Made by a program: the position numbers and the translations under genes. The notes beneath the pieces are model-generated. The model worked only from the letters and a program-made list of their open reading frames with translations, did not search any database and was not told where the DNA came from. From Sphingobacteriales bacterium (GTDB lineage: Bacteria > Bacteroidota > Bacteroidia > Sphingobacteriales > Sphingobacteriaceae), in assembly GCA_014763615.1 (NCBI GenBank), contig JACXVB010000024.1:1-40882 (forward strand): a stretch of 40,882 bases of DNA, given 5' to 3'. Numbering within the stretch: the first letter of the stretch is position 1; every line of letters begins with the position of its first letter. Below are positions 1-8,823 of this stretch, one piece after another.

Positions 1-1383
1 TTGAGGGCCGATTGCGCCGTCTACTCCTGCTGGACCTGTTGCTCCTGTGTCTCCTTTTGGACCCTGAGGACCTTGAGTGCCTGTTGCACCAGTTGCGCCT
101 TTAATTGAGTTTAAATAATCTGTTTGCGTTCCTGTATTTCCTGCGGCTAACCATACTTCGTAAGCAGATTTACCTTCTGCTCCCGCTGGACCTTGTGGAC
201 CTGTTGCGCCTGTATCACCTTTCAATCCTTGTGTACCGGTTGCACCTGCTGAACCTGCTGCTCCTGTGTCTCCCTTATCGCCTTTTGCTCCCTTGATCGA
301 ATTTAAATAATCTGCTTGAGTGCCTGTATTTCCTGCGGCCAACCATACTTCGTAAGCGGATTTGCCATCTGCTCCCGCTGGACCTTGTGGGCCGGTTGCG
401 CCGTCTACTCCTGCTGGACCTGTTGCGCCTGTATCTCCTTTTGGACCCTGAGGACCTTGAGCTCCTGTTGCGCCCGTATCACCTTTTAATCCTTGTGGAC
501 CTGTTGCTCCGGTGTCACCCTTATCGCCTTTTGCACCCTTGATTGAATTTAAATAATCTGATTGTGTGCCTGTATTTCCAGCAGCTAGCCATACTTCGTA
601 AGCGGATTTACCTTCTGCTCCTGCTGCACCGGTATCGCCTTTGTCGCCTTTAGGACCTGTCGCTCCATCTGCTCCTGCTGGACCCGCTGCTCCGGTATCC
701 CCTTTGTCGCCTTTAGGGCCAGTTGCGCCTCTATCTCCTTTGTCGCCTTTCAATCCTTGTGGACCTTGTGCGCCAATGTCTCCCTTATCGCCTTTATCTC
801 CTTGAGGCCCTTTATCACCTGTTGGTCCTTTGTCTCCTTGAGGCCCTTTGTCTCCTACTGGTCCTTTATCCCCTTGAGGCCCTTTGTCTCCTACTGGTCC
901 TTTATCCCCTTGAGGACCCTTATCTCCAGCAGCTCCTGTACTCGCTCCACTACCTTTTGGGTTAGTAGTTCCGCTCGTTTTGGCATAAAGCGCAAATGGA
1001 ACAGCAATTAGCTCAGAGCTTCCAAAGGGTTGAAAATTATTCCCTCCGTTTAAATCTAATTCTACTTTTAAGTAGTAATTAGAAACAGAAAAGTCAATAT
1101 CAGTAAGTTTAATTGATGAAACAGGCGTTCCTCTACCGATGATATGTGTAAACAAACCAAACTGATTTGTACTTAATTTCTGAGTTTCAGAATAAACTTC
1201 TACACCATTGGTAGAGCCACTTAACAAAGTGAATCTTGCATTAATGGGTTGATTGGATAACTCTTTACCATCTGCTTTTCTTACCACTGCTTGATATTGA
1301 AATCCATCCAATCCACTTTGTGCAAATAAAGTACTTAATGAGAAGAAGAATAAATAAACTAAAAGGAGTAAAGTCTTTTTCAT
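1..1383 (-). CDS. Secreted collagen-like repeat protein (C-terminus outside window)
   Basis: The frame is open from the ATG at 1383 to the window edge (461 codons seen, no stop). Residues 1-22 form a signal peptide ending LSTLFAQ. Residues about 23-140 form a globular N-domain ([13 protein letters not shown], then [13 protein letters not shown]) of a type often found ahead of collagen-like tracts in Bacteroidota surface proteins. From about residue 153 the chain is Gly-X-Y, first as GDKGPQ units and then richer in GATGP and GPAGAD. The collagen tract is interrupted three times by a 26-residue non-collagen block, [17 protein letters not shown] followed by a DYLNSIKG ending. Expected role: exported fibrous surface or tail-fibre-like protein; partner unknown. 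Start chosen because the signal peptide begins there. The rest of the gene, including any sorting domain, lies outside. Confidence 0.9.
   Translation of the reverse strand, partial: MKKTLLLLVYLFFFSLSTLFAQSGLDGFQYQAVVRKADGKELSNQPINARFTLLSGSTNGVEVYSETQKLSTNQFGLFTHIIGRGTPVSSIKLTDIDFSVSNYYLKVELDLNGGNNFQPFGSSELIAVPFALYAKTSGTTNPKGSGASTGAAGDKGPQGDKGPVGDKGPQGDKGPVGDKGPQGDKGPTGDKGPQGDKGDKGDIGAQGPQGLKGDKGDRGATGPKGDKGDTGAAGPAGADGATGPKGDKGDTGAAGAEGKSAYEVWLAAGNTGTQSDYLNSIKGAKGDKGDTGATGPQGLKGDTGATGAQGPQGPKGDTGATGPAGVDGATGPQGPAGADGKSAYEVWLAAGNTGTQADYLNSIKGAKGDKGDTGAAGSAGATGTQGLKGDTGATGPQGPAGAEGKSAYEVWLAAGNTGTQTDYLNSIKGATGATGTQGPQGPKGDTGATGPAGVDGAIGPQ
97..174 (-). repeat. Collagen-interrupting 26-residue block, copy 3
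   Basis: 78-nt in-frame unit encoding [17 protein letters not shown] then TDYLNSIKG. Nearly identical to the units at 289-366 and 535-612. It lies between Gly-X-Y tracts, at 192 bp from the next copy. Confidence 0.85.
289..366 (-). repeat. Collagen-interrupting 26-residue block, copy 2
   Basis: 78-nt in-frame unit; same peptide as the other copies except ADYLNSIKG at the end. Spacing to the copy at 535 is 246 bp, so the collagen linkers between blocks differ in length. Confidence 0.85.
535..612 (-). repeat. Collagen-interrupting 26-residue block, copy 1
   Basis: 78-nt in-frame unit, the first of the three in protein order, with SDYLNSIKG at the end. Most differences among copies are synonymous, which suggests selection on the peptide or recent duplication. 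Confidence 0.85.
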
Positions 1384-1938
1384 TTGTGGGTTTTAAATAT
1401 TTAACATTTTACTCAAAAGTTGAACCTAAGTGCTAATCCTACGCTCAACTAATGATTAATTATTTCTTGTTTTAAGCTTAAAATCGAATAATAACTGTTT
1501 TTTTTTGTCATTTTACGTAATTTTTATAATTAAGTTTTAATTTTTTTTAACGAAAATTTTTATTGAACTCAACTCTTTGCTATTAAAAAATCGATTTACT
1601 ATTCTCGTTTTGAGCATTTTTTTCCATGAATAAAAATTATTGTGGAAATTTTTACCAATTCTGATTGAATTAGAGTTATACACAAATTTGCTCCTATGAT
1701 GTTAATAACTTTCGCTGGTGTTTTATTTAAACAATCTAAAAACCAATTTAAATATGATCCCATCACTGATTTTAAGAGATTAAATTCAAGTTTTAACATA
1801 TTCTGATCCAGGTTTAGTGAGATAGATTTTTTCATACTCAATAATACAATAGCTTAATGCTGATAGTTAATCAAATTGTCAACATTCTACTTAAATCAAA
1901 AATGTACGTTGTATTACTGTAAATGCTAAATTTGAGTT
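1384..1938. other. 555-bp AT-rich gap between divergent genes
   Basis: Separates the collagen-like gene (minus) from lutB (plus). It holds one possible small minus-strand ORF (1599-1841, listed separately). TAAATTTG at 1927-1934 matches the Bacteroidota -7 element TAnnTTTG but lies only 4 nt before the lutB ATG and has no TTTG at the right distance, so I do not call it a promoter. T-rich runs at 1498-1560 have no clear stem. I see no RNA gene or repeat here. Confidence 0.6.
1599..1841 (-). CDS. Possible small hypothetical protein (80 aa)
   Basis: An 80-codon ATG frame in an otherwise empty AT-rich gap. The peptide begins MSMKKSISLNLDQNMLKLEF and has no motif, signal peptide or domain that I recognise. 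In DNA this AT-rich an 80-codon frame is moderately unlikely by chance but far from excluded. The 77 bp downstream of its stop are too short to judge a terminator. No neighbour suggests a function. Treat as unproven; homologues with a conserved start would be needed to accept it. Confidence 0.3.
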   Translation of the reverse strand: MSMKKSISLNLDQNMLKLEFNLLKSVMGSYLNWFLDCLNKTPAKVINIIGANLCITLIQSELVKISTIIFIHGKKCSKRE

Positions 1939-3315
1939 ATGACAAAAGTTGCTAAAGAGTTTGTAGAAGTTTCTACTCAAAAATCCTTTGATATTACCCA
2001 CCGAGGAATTATCAATTACAATATTGGTAAATATGATGTTGCTGTTGAGAGAGGCTTATCTCGCTTAATCAATTTAGATTTTTCAAAAAAGAAGGCGCAT
2101 AGTATCAAATGGAAAGTAATGGAAAATCTAGACAAACTCCTTCCTGAGTTTGAAGCTAATTTCCAGAAAAAAGGAGGAAAAGTGCTCTGGGCTAATACCA
2201 CAGAAGAAGCACAGAATGAAATCTTAAATATTCTCAAAAAAGCAAAAGCAAAAGCTGTCATCAAATCAAAATCTATGGTTACAGAAGAGATTCATCTTAA
2301 TGAGTTTCTTGAACATCATGGAATAGAATCATTAGAGTCAGATTTAGGTGAATACATCGTTCAATTACTTGGGCAAAAACCTTATCATATTGTTACTCCG
2401 GCAATGCATTTAAGTAAAGAAAATATTGCGCAACTTTTTCATGATAAATTCGGAACTCCAATAGATGCCACACCTGAACAACTTACTCTAAAAGCTCGAG
2501 AATTGTTAAGGGAAAAGTATTTAAAAGCCGATGTAGGTATTTCTGGAGCTAATTTTTTAATTGCTGATAGCGGAAGTATAGCGATCACAGAAAATGAGGG
2601 AAATGCCCGCTTAACCACCACCTTCCCGAAAATTCATATTGCTGTTGTGGGAATCGAAAAAATGATTCCTTCTATTACAGATTTAGATTTGTTTTGGCCC
2701 ATGCTCTCCACTCATGGAACCGGACAAAACCTCACCGTTTATAACACCATTTTAAGCGGACCGAAGCAAAGTAATGAAACTGATGGACCTGAAGAAATGT
2801 ATGTTATTCTTTTGGATAACGGTCGCACTGAATTATTAGCCCAAAAAGAACAACGCCAAGGTTTGTATTGTATCAGGTGTGGTGCTTGTTTAAATGGATG
2901 CCCTATTTACAAAAATATTGGCGGTCATGCTTACGACACTACGTACAGCGGACCCATTGGATCTATCATTACCCCTCATTTAAAAGGGATGCAAGAATTC
3001 AAACATTTAAGTTTTGCTTCTAGTTTATGCGGTAAATGTTCTGAAGTTTGCCCGGTAAAAATTGATATTCACAAAATGTTGCTATTGAACCGCAGAGACT
3101 CCGTTACTCAAGGATTTAATAGCAAAACAGAAAGTTGGGGATGGTATTTCTGGAAAAAAGGAATGCTAAAACGAAAATTGATGGACAAATTTGATGGCAA
3201 ATTCAAAAACCTAATACTACGACGTTTCTTTGCTAAAACTTGGGGAGATAAACGTGTATTACCAGATGTTGCACCAAAATCTTTCAGCAGCCAATGGAAA
3301 GAAAATCATCAGTAA
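1939..3315 (+). CDS. lutB: LutB-type lactate utilisation iron-sulfur protein
   Basis: 458 aa, full length for the LutB/YkgF family. These proteins form the iron-sulfur subunit of the LutABC L-lactate dehydrogenase complex, which oxidises lactate to pyruvate in the cytoplasm or at the membrane. The N-terminal two thirds is the LUD domain (for example SGANFLIADSGSIAITENEGN). The C-terminal part has two cluster motifs: Cys311, 314, 317 and 321 (CIRCGACLNGCP) and Cys364, 367 and 371 (CGKCSEVCP). The start gives the usual N-terminus. No lutA or lutC is adjacent; a SprT-like gene follows 24 bp later and may be co-transcribed. The family is clear; action on lactate is inferred. Confidence 0.9.
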   Translation: MTKVAKEFVEVSTQKSFDITHRGIINYNIGKYDVAVERGLSRLINLDFSKKKAHSIKWKVMENLDKLLPEFEANFQKKGGKVLWANTTEEAQNEILNILKKAKAKAVIKSKSMVTEEIHLNEFLEHHGIESLESDLGEYIVQLLGQKPYHIVTPAMHLSKENIAQLFHDKFGTPIDATPEQLTLKARELLREKYLKADVGISGANFLIADSGSIAITENEGNARLTTTFPKIHIAVVGIEKMIPSITDLDLFWPMLSTHGTGQNLTVYNTILSGPKQSNETDGPEEMYVILLDNGRTELLAQKEQRQGLYCIRCGACLNGCPIYKNIGGHAYDTTYSGPIGSIITPHLKGMQEFKHLSFASSLCGKCSEVCPVKIDIHKMLLLNRRDSVTQGFNSKTESWGWYFWKKGMLKRKLMDKFDGKFKNLILRRFFAKTWGDKRVLPDVAPKSFSSQWKENHQ

Positions 3316-3339
3316 AATTTAGTGCTCAAAAGTGATTGA

Positions 3340-3963
3340 ATGCTTGATCCTAAAATAAAAATCTTATCTAAATACATTCCAGAAGAAGCAGCTCCGTTAA
3401 TTGCTCAATGGATTAATTTTTACAGATGTGATTTTAAAATCTCAAAATCCAGAAACACCAAACTTGGAGATTATCGTCCGCCACACCAAAATGAAGGGCA
3501 CAAAATTTCTGTAAATCATAATTTAAATAAATACGCCTTTTTGGTGACTACAGTGCATGAATTTGCTCATCTAGTAACTTGGAAAGAGTATAAAAGAAAT
3601 GCCAAACCGCACGGTTTAGAATGGAAAGAAAACTTTAAAAGAATGATGATTCCTTTTTTTGAGTTAGAAATTTTTCCGATGGATGTTAAAAAAGCCATTA
3701 TCACTTATCTACAAAATCCCGCAGCTTCCAGTTGCACTGATTTGCATCTTTATAAAACTTTAAAAAGTTACGATGTTCAATATCTCTCGTTCACTTTAGT
3801 GGAAAAAATTCCGAACAACCATTTATTTATGATGAAAAACGGAAGGACATTTAGAAAGCTAGAAAAAATCAGGAAGAGGTATCGTTGCATAGAAATAGAA
3901 ACTGGCCACATTTATCTTTTTAGCCCCATTGCCGAAGTGCAATTAATCACCTCAGAAGGGTAA
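3340..3963 (+). CDS. SprT-like zinc metallopeptidase-domain protein
   Basis: 207 aa. The zinc-binding helix HEFAH is at residues 73-77 (H73, E74, H77), and His91 in PHGLEW is a likely third ligand, as in SprT/Spartan-type proteins. The C-terminal region (residues about 165-207) is a beta-rich segment, MKNGRTFRKLEKIRKRYRC, typical of SprT-like proteins in this phylum rather than a complete Cys4 zinc ribbon. Some eukaryotic members act on DNA-protein crosslinks; the bacterial role is poorly defined and not shown here. It starts 24 bp after lutB, and its last 12 bases overlap the 3' end of the convergent lipoprotein gene. Confidence 0.85.
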   Translation: MLDPKIKILSKYIPEEAAPLIAQWINFYRCDFKISKSRNTKLGDYRPPHQNEGHKISVNHNLNKYAFLVTTVHEFAHLVTWKEYKRNAKPHGLEWKENFKRMMIPFFELEIFPMDVKKAIITYLQNPAASSCTDLHLYKTLKSYDVQYLSFTLVEKIPNNHLFMMKNGRTFRKLEKIRKRYRCIEIETGHIYLFSPIAEVQLITSEG

Positions 3964-4746
3964 ACTCCCACTTTTATAAATCATATCTGTTCCCTGTCTT
4001 GTGAAAGAAATCTGTAACTTTTTGTTCTTATAAGCAGAAGGATTTGACAAGAGATTATTGATTAAAGAATCCGGCTGCGAAACAAGATATTTTGCGGTGC
4101 AGGTAGCATTTCCATTTCCCATAATCAGAAATAGCTTTTTGCTTTTTGTAGAATCTATCATGGTAAAAGTGAGGTTATAGTCACCAGTTTGGTGAACGGC
4201 ATCCTGCAAAGCTTGAAAATCAAATTGCTTGTTCTTATCCACTAAATTCTCATCCAGAACTGAAAAAGGTGTTCTCAAAAGTAATGAATCACCGGCTGCG
4301 TTTCTTTCTTCTGCTTTTAAAAATACGCCATTTCTATAATAGATACGCTTCTGAGTAAATGTAAAACTTGGTTTAGCTCCAGCCAAAACCTGTTTAGTTT
4401 TCTCTGTATATAAAATCAAGTCGCCTTTATCTAAATAATATTTTTTATCAGTATAGCCAAAGTCTCCGGCATCATCAAATTCATGGTAAATAACAGGTTG
4501 ATCTCCTTTTTTAAATATTTCTGCATAAAAAGTATAATCTCCTTTGTTATAAACCGGACTTTCTTCTTTTTGCAAAGCAGCACTCAGTTTTTCTATTCCA
4601 CTAGCATAAACCAAAATACTACTATCAGATAAATTGCTTGCCATTAAAGAATCCTTTAATTGTTCATTTTTTGAATTGGATTGATGACAAGCGCTCATCA
4701 AAATCAGAAAGAAAAAAGATAAAACTGCTGAGTAGTAAATTTTCAT
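3952..4746 (-). CDS. Uncharacterised lipoprotein
   Basis: 264 aa. The N-terminus is a lipoprotein signal with lipobox LMSAC, so Cys20 should be acylated. The rest has no catalytic motif that I recognise; residues about 60-160 are rich in Tyr and Lys/Asp strands (YTFYAEIFKKGDQP, KKYYLDKGDLILYTEKT), suggesting a beta-sheet domain exposed in the periplasm or on the surface. It follows the E1 dehydrogenase gene with only a 3-bp gap, so it is probably co-transcribed, but the link may be positional only. Function unknown. Confidence 0.8.
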   Translation of the reverse strand: MKIYYSAVLSFFFLILMSACHQSNSKNEQLKDSLMASNLSDSSILVYASGIEKLSAALQKEESPVYNKGDYTFYAEIFKKGDQPVIYHEFDDAGDFGYTDKKYYLDKGDLILYTEKTKQVLAGAKPSFTFTQKRIYYRNGVFLKAEERNAAGDSLLLRTPFSVLDENLVDKNKQFDFQALQDAVHQTGDYNLTFTMIDSTKSKKLFLIMGNGNATCTAKYLVSQPDSLINNLLSNPSAYKNKKLQISFTRQGTDMIYKSGSLPF

Positions 4747-4749
4747 TTT

Positions 4750-6726
4750 TTAGTAGGCTAATAATTTTTGAATAAGTTCTGTTAATCGACTTTGAGCTAA
4801 AAACTGAATCTCTAATTCCTTATTCATTGGGATGGCAGTATCTAAACTCGCACAGCGCATTACAGGTGCATCTAAATAAGAAAAGCAATGCTCTGTAATT
4901 TCTGCTGATATTTCTGCACCAAAACCGCAGCATAAAGTATCCTCATGCAAAATTAAAACTCTCCCTGTTTTTTTTACAGATTGAAAAACGGTTTCCTTAT
5001 CCCAAGGTTGTAAAGAACGCAAATCCACCAAATCAAAATCTATTTCCGGATGATTTTGCTTAAAGCTCATCGCCCAATGTACACCTAAACCGTAAGTAAT
5101 CAAACTAAATTGCTCTCCAAAATTAATCAGCTTGGCTTTTCCTATCGGGATGCTAAAATAATCCGTCGGAATTGGTCCAGAGCTTTTACGATAAAGGTAT
5201 TTATGCTCAAAAAACATTACCGGATTTGGATCTTCAATCGCCGAAATTAATAAACCAAAGGCATCTTCAGGAAATGCAGGATAAACCACTTTTAAACCAG
5301 GAGTTTTGGTAAACCAAGCCTCATTACTTTGCGAGTGAAAAGGGCCTGCTCCCGTCCCTGCACCAGTTGGCATTCTTACCACAACATCAGCTTTTTCTCC
5401 CCAACGATAATGTGTTTTTGCTAAATTATTGATGATTTGATTAAAGCCACAACTTACAAAATCTGCAAATTGCATTTCAACAACTGCTTTATAACCATTT
5501 ATAGATAAACCCAAACCTGCCCCCACAATTGCCGATTCGCAGATTGGCGTATTCCTCACCCTCTCTTTACCAAATTGCTCTACAAAACCTTGTGTGATTT
5601 TAAAAGCACCGCCATACTCCGCAATATCTTGTCCCATGATCACCAATTTGGGATATTTTTCCATCATCAAACGTAAAGCCATACTAATTGCATCAATATA
5701 TCTTCCATCAACAGTGCTTGGTTTATGGTCTGAATAGGAGTTTTTATTTGGATAATACATCTCATCCAACTCGGTTTGAATATGAACCTCAGGTTCTGGC
5801 TCGTTAAAAGCCTTTTCAATGTCTTTTTGGATATATTGAATAAACTCGGTTTTAGTTTGGATGATAAAATCCTCATCAATGAGGTGGTTTTGAAGCAAGA
5901 AATCCTGATAATTCTTAAGCGGATCTTTCTTTTCCCATTCTTCAAAAAGATGTGGAGGCACATATTTCACTCCAGATGCTTCTTCATGCCCACGCATTCT
6001 AAAAGTGACACATTCTACCAAAACTGGTCTAGGATTTTCTCTTAAACTTTCTGCTAAAGATTTGATGGTATGGTAAACTTCTAAGATATTATTACCATCA
6101 ATTTTAATTCCCTCCATCCCATAGCCAACGGCTTTATCTACCAAATCTTTACATCGATACTGTTCTGAAACGGGTGTAGATAATCCATAGCCGTTATTTT
6201 CAATCACAAAAATTACGGGTAAATCCCAAACTGCGGCTACATTTAAAGCTTCATGAAAATCGCCCTCGCTGGTGGCACCTTCTCCGGTAAAAGCCAAAGT
6301 CACTTTTTTATTTTTCTCGATCACGTTTCCTAGAGCAATTCCATCGGCAACAGCCAATTGCGGACCTAAATGAGAAATCATTCCTATGATTTTATGTTCT
6401 TGCGTCCCAAAATGGAATGACCGATCTCTACCTTTAGTAAAACCAGTAGCTTTTCCTTGCCATTGCGCCATCAGTTTCCATAAAGGGATGTTTCTGGAGG
6501 TAAAAACGCCTAAATTACGGTGCATTGGCAAAATATATTCATCATTATTTAAAGCCAAAGTACAGCCAACAGCAATGGCTTCTTGCCCAATGCCAGAAAA
6601 CCATTTGGCTATTTTTTCCTGACGTAAAAGCTTGAGCATTTTCTCCTCAATCATTCTTGGGAGCAATAAATTGCGATAAAGATGAATTAAATCTTGGCGA
6701 GATAGGTTTTTTGGATCGAAAAGCAT
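4750..6726 (-). CDS. Fused E1 alpha/beta 2-oxoacid dehydrogenase (branched-chain type)
   Basis: 658 aa, the alpha and beta E1 subunits in one chain, a common arrangement in Bacteroidota. The alpha part has the thiamine-diphosphate motif: GEG at 148-150 (GEGATSEGDFHEA) and the NN at 177-178. The beta part starts near residue 338 (VDGRYIDAISMAL) and includes GQDIAEYGGAFKITQG and the conserved MPTGAGTGAGPFHSQS loop. It decarboxylates a 2-oxoacid and passes the acyl group to an E2 lipoyl protein. The branched-chain 2-oxoacid substrate is inferred from family resemblance; pyruvate cannot be excluded. No E2 or E3 gene lies nearby. The lipoprotein gene follows directly. Confidence 0.9.
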   Translation of the reverse strand: MLFDPKNLSRQDLIHLYRNLLLPRMIEEKMLKLLRQEKIAKWFSGIGQEAIAVGCTLALNNDEYILPMHRNLGVFTSRNIPLWKLMAQWQGKATGFTKGRDRSFHFGTQEHKIIGMISHLGPQLAVADGIALGNVIEKNKKVTLAFTGEGATSEGDFHEALNVAAVWDLPVIFVIENNGYGLSTPVSEQYRCKDLVDKAVGYGMEGIKIDGNNILEVYHTIKSLAESLRENPRPVLVECVTFRMRGHEEASGVKYVPPHLFEEWEKKDPLKNYQDFLLQNHLIDEDFIIQTKTEFIQYIQKDIEKAFNEPEPEVHIQTELDEMYYPNKNSYSDHKPSTVDGRYIDAISMALRLMMEKYPKLVIMGQDIAEYGGAFKITQGFVEQFGKERVRNTPICESAIVGAGLGLSINGYKAVVEMQFADFVSCGFNQIINNLAKTHYRWGEKADVVVRMPTGAGTGAGPFHSQSNEAWFTKTPGLKVVYPAFPEDAFGLLISAIEDPNPVMFFEHKYLYRKSSGPIPTDYFSIPIGKAKLINFGEQFSLITYGLGVHWAMSFKQNHPEIDFDLVDLRSLQPWDKETVFQSVKKTGRVLILHEDTLCCGFGAEISAEITEHCFSYLDAPVMRCASLDTAIPMNKELEIQFLAQSRLTELIQKLLAY

Positions 6727-6785
6727 GAATCTAAGCTAAGGCTTTTTTGAATTTAAAACAGTAAGAAATAAAAGCCAAATTTGAT

Positions 6786-7127
6786 TTATTTTTCTAAATC
6801 CAACTCTTCCATCGGATTCCAAAAAACGTTTTTGAAATTGATGATTTTATCCTCATTCACTTTTATTCCTTCGCTTTCTAACCGTTCTTGCATTTGCGTT
6901 GGAGAAGCAAAATGAAACTTACCCGTGAGCAAACCATTTCTGTTCACTACGCGATGTGCCGGAATTGGAGGATGCGCTTTTACAGCATCATGCATGGCAT
7001 AGCCCACCATCCTCGAGGCATTTTTAGCCCCCAAATAATGAGCAATGGCACCATAAGAAGTTACTCTACCCCTCGGGATTAAAGCTACTACCTGATAAAC
7101 TTGCTCATAAAAAGACGCTCTATCCAT
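6786..7127 (-). CDS. Alkyltransferase-like (ATL) DNA-binding protein
   Basis: 113 aa, the size of a bare MGMT C-terminal domain. It keeps the winged-helix DNA-binding features (IPRGRVTSYGAIA, SRMVGYAM with the likely Arg finger at 39), but the acceptor motif PCHRV reads PAHRV at 56-60, with Ala57 in place of the reactive Cys. ATL proteins of this kind bind O6-alkylguanine without repairing it and hand the lesion to nucleotide excision repair; that role is established for the family and inferred here. Its start overlaps the trmB stop by 8 bp, so the two are translationally linked. Confidence 0.88.
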   Translation of the reverse strand: MDRASFYEQVYQVVALIPRGRVTSYGAIAHYLGAKNASRMVGYAMHDAVKAHPPIPAHRVVNRNGLLTGKFHFASPTQMQERLESEGIKVNEDKIINFKNVFWNPMEELDLEK

Positions 7128-7791
7128 TAAATCTGAATTTCACGTAATTGATATTTTTATTTTTTTGGAGATACAAACGCTCGTAATGCGTTTTGATAGC
7201 TAAAATTTCATCCTGATGAAAATCACGATAAACATTATCAGTTTGTTGCAAAATTACCAAATGTAGTTCGGCTATTTTTTCTAGCGTATATTCATAAAAA
7301 CCATCATTATCTGTTTTCAAATGCATGATGCCATTGGGTTTCAAAATGGTTTTATATTTCTCTAAAAAAGTTGGATTGGTTAATCTTTTTCTTTCTAATG
7401 GACTTTGAGCTTGCGGATCTGGAAAAGTGAGCCATATTTCATCAATTTCTCCATTTTCAAAAAAATCCAAAACATGCTGAATCTGAATTCTTAAGAAACC
7501 AACGTTTGTGATTCCTTCATCCAAAGCCATCTTTGCTCCTACCCATAATCGGTTCCCTTTATAATCTATCCCAATAAAGTTTTGGTTTGGAAATCTCTTA
7601 CCAAGATTTACGCTGTATTCACCTTTTCCACAAGCCAGTTCAAGAATAATCGGATTTTCATTTTTAAAAAATTCTTTAGCCCATTTTCCTTTATATGCTT
7701 TTCCTTCTTCTAGTTGTTTAACATTTTCAAATGTTCCGATCTCTGCGAAACGCTGTAATTTTCTCTTCGCCACTTTACTGATTTTTAGCAA
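7120..7791 (-). CDS. trmB: tRNA (guanine-N7-)-methyltransferase
   Basis: 223 aa. The SAM-binding motif ELACGKGEYS is at 51-60, followed by NFIGIDYKGNRLW. The catalytic region LTFPDPQAQSPLERKRLTNP is the Bacteroidota variant of the TFPDP...KRR motif, and LKPNGIMHLKTDND follows. It forms m7G46 in the variable loop of tRNAs. First gene of a two-gene unit with the ATL gene (stop and start overlap at 7120-7127). The start at 7791 gives a normal family length. Confidence 0.92.
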   Translation of the reverse strand: MLKISKVAKRKLQRFAEIGTFENVKQLEEGKAYKGKWAKEFFKNENPIILELACGKGEYSVNLGKRFPNQNFIGIDYKGNRLWVGAKMALDEGITNVGFLRIQIQHVLDFFENGEIDEIWLTFPDPQAQSPLERKRLTNPTFLEKYKTILKPNGIMHLKTDNDGFYEYTLEKIAELHLVILQQTDNVYRDFHQDEILAIKTHYERLYLQKNKNINYVKFRFNG

Positions 7792-7886
7792 AAATAAGAT
7801 TTCATCTTAAAATTAGATGATTCTGGATTTTGAGTTTTTATGACCAATTTAGAATTCTATCTTTGAGGAGATTTAAGAAAAGCACT

Positions 7887-8822
7887 GTGGAAAAAACAGA
7901 TAAAATTTATGTTGCTGGGCACAACGGAATGGTTGGTTCTGCCATTGTTAGAAAATTAGAAAAAGAAGGTTATCAAAATATCATCAAAAAAAGTTCAAAA
8001 GAACTTGATTTGAGAGATCAAATTGCTGTTGCAGAATTTTTTGACACAGAAAAACCAGATTACGTATTTTTAGCAGCCGCAAAAGTTGGTGGAATTGTAG
8101 CCAATAACACTTACCGAGCCGAATTTTTATATGATAACCTTCAAATCCAAAACAACGTTATCCATCAGTCTTATCTTAATAAAGTAAAAAAGTTAATGTT
8201 CTTAGGTTCTAGTTGCATTTATCCAAAAATGGCCCCACAACCCTTAAAAGAAGAATATCTTTTAACCGGACTATTAGAGGAAACCAACGAACCTTATGCG
8301 ATTGCAAAAATTACGGGTATAAAGATGTGTGATGCTTACCGAGCCCAGTATGGTTGCAATTTTATCTCGGCCATGCCAACCAATTTATATGGCTATAATG
8401 ATAATTATCATCCACAAAACTCACATGTTTTACCGGCATTAATCAGAAAGTTTCATGAAGCAAAAGTAAATGGAGATGCTACTGTTACCATCTGGGGAAG
8501 TGGCACTCCCATGAGAGAGTTTTTATTTGCTGATGATTTAGCAGATGCTTGCTTTTACTTAATGCAAAATTACAGTGAACCACATATAATTAACATTGGT
8601 ACGGGCGAAGATTTAAGTATTAAAGATTTAGCCTTATTGATTAAAGAAATTATTGGTTTTCCAGGTGATTTAGTGTTTGATAGCAGCAAACCCGACGGCA
8701 CACCGAGAAAGTTGATGGACGTTAGCAAACTCCACAGCAAAGGATGGAAACATAAAATTGATTTAAGAGAAGGAATACAACTTGCTTATCAAGATTTTTT
8801 AAAGAAACATATCGAAAGATAA
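7887..8822 (+). CDS. fcl: GDP-L-fucose synthase
   Basis: Short-chain epimerase/reductase that makes GDP-L-fucose from GDP-4-keto-6-deoxymannose with NADPH, for surface glycans. The NAD(P) motif is AGHNGMVG at residues 10-17. Downstream are LGSSCIYP and the catalytic YAIAK (Tyr-x-x-x-Lys), then MPTNLYG. I chose the GTG at 7887, which gives [14 protein letters not shown] and a normal length of 311 aa. A TTG at 7830 would add 19 residues that do not look like the family. No GDP-mannose dehydratase (gmd) gene is beside it, so its partner is elsewhere. It ends 1 bp before the convergent gene at 8824. Confidence 0.9.
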   Translation: MEKTDKIYVAGHNGMVGSAIVRKLEKEGYQNIIKKSSKELDLRDQIAVAEFFDTEKPDYVFLAAAKVGGIVANNTYRAEFLYDNLQIQNNVIHQSYLNKVKKLMFLGSSCIYPKMAPQPLKEEYLLTGLLEETNEPYAIAKITGIKMCDAYRAQYGCNFISAMPTNLYGYNDNYHPQNSHVLPALIRKFHEAKVNGDATVTIWGSGTPMREFLFADDLADACFYLMQNYSEPHIINIGTGEDLSIKDLALLIKEIIGFPGDLVFDSSKPDGTPRKLMDVSKLHSKGWKHKIDLREGIQLAYQDFLKKHIER

Positions 8823-8823
8823 A

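Noticed and set aside
1-960. Regular repeats on the plus strand resembling a CRISPR array or a plus-strand Leu/Pro-rich ORF (for example 723-965).
   Set aside because: The periodicity is that of Gly-X-Y codons of the minus-strand collagen-like gene; the open minus frame has a signal peptide, and plus-strand frames are shadows of it.
1927-1934. TAAATTTG as lutB promoter.
   Set aside because: Only 4 nt before the start codon and without a -33 box at a proper distance; the match may be chance in AT-rich DNA.
7830-7886. TTG start of GDP-fucose synthase.
   Set aside because: The extra 19 residues do not match the family; GTG at 7887 places the NAD-binding motif at the normal distance.
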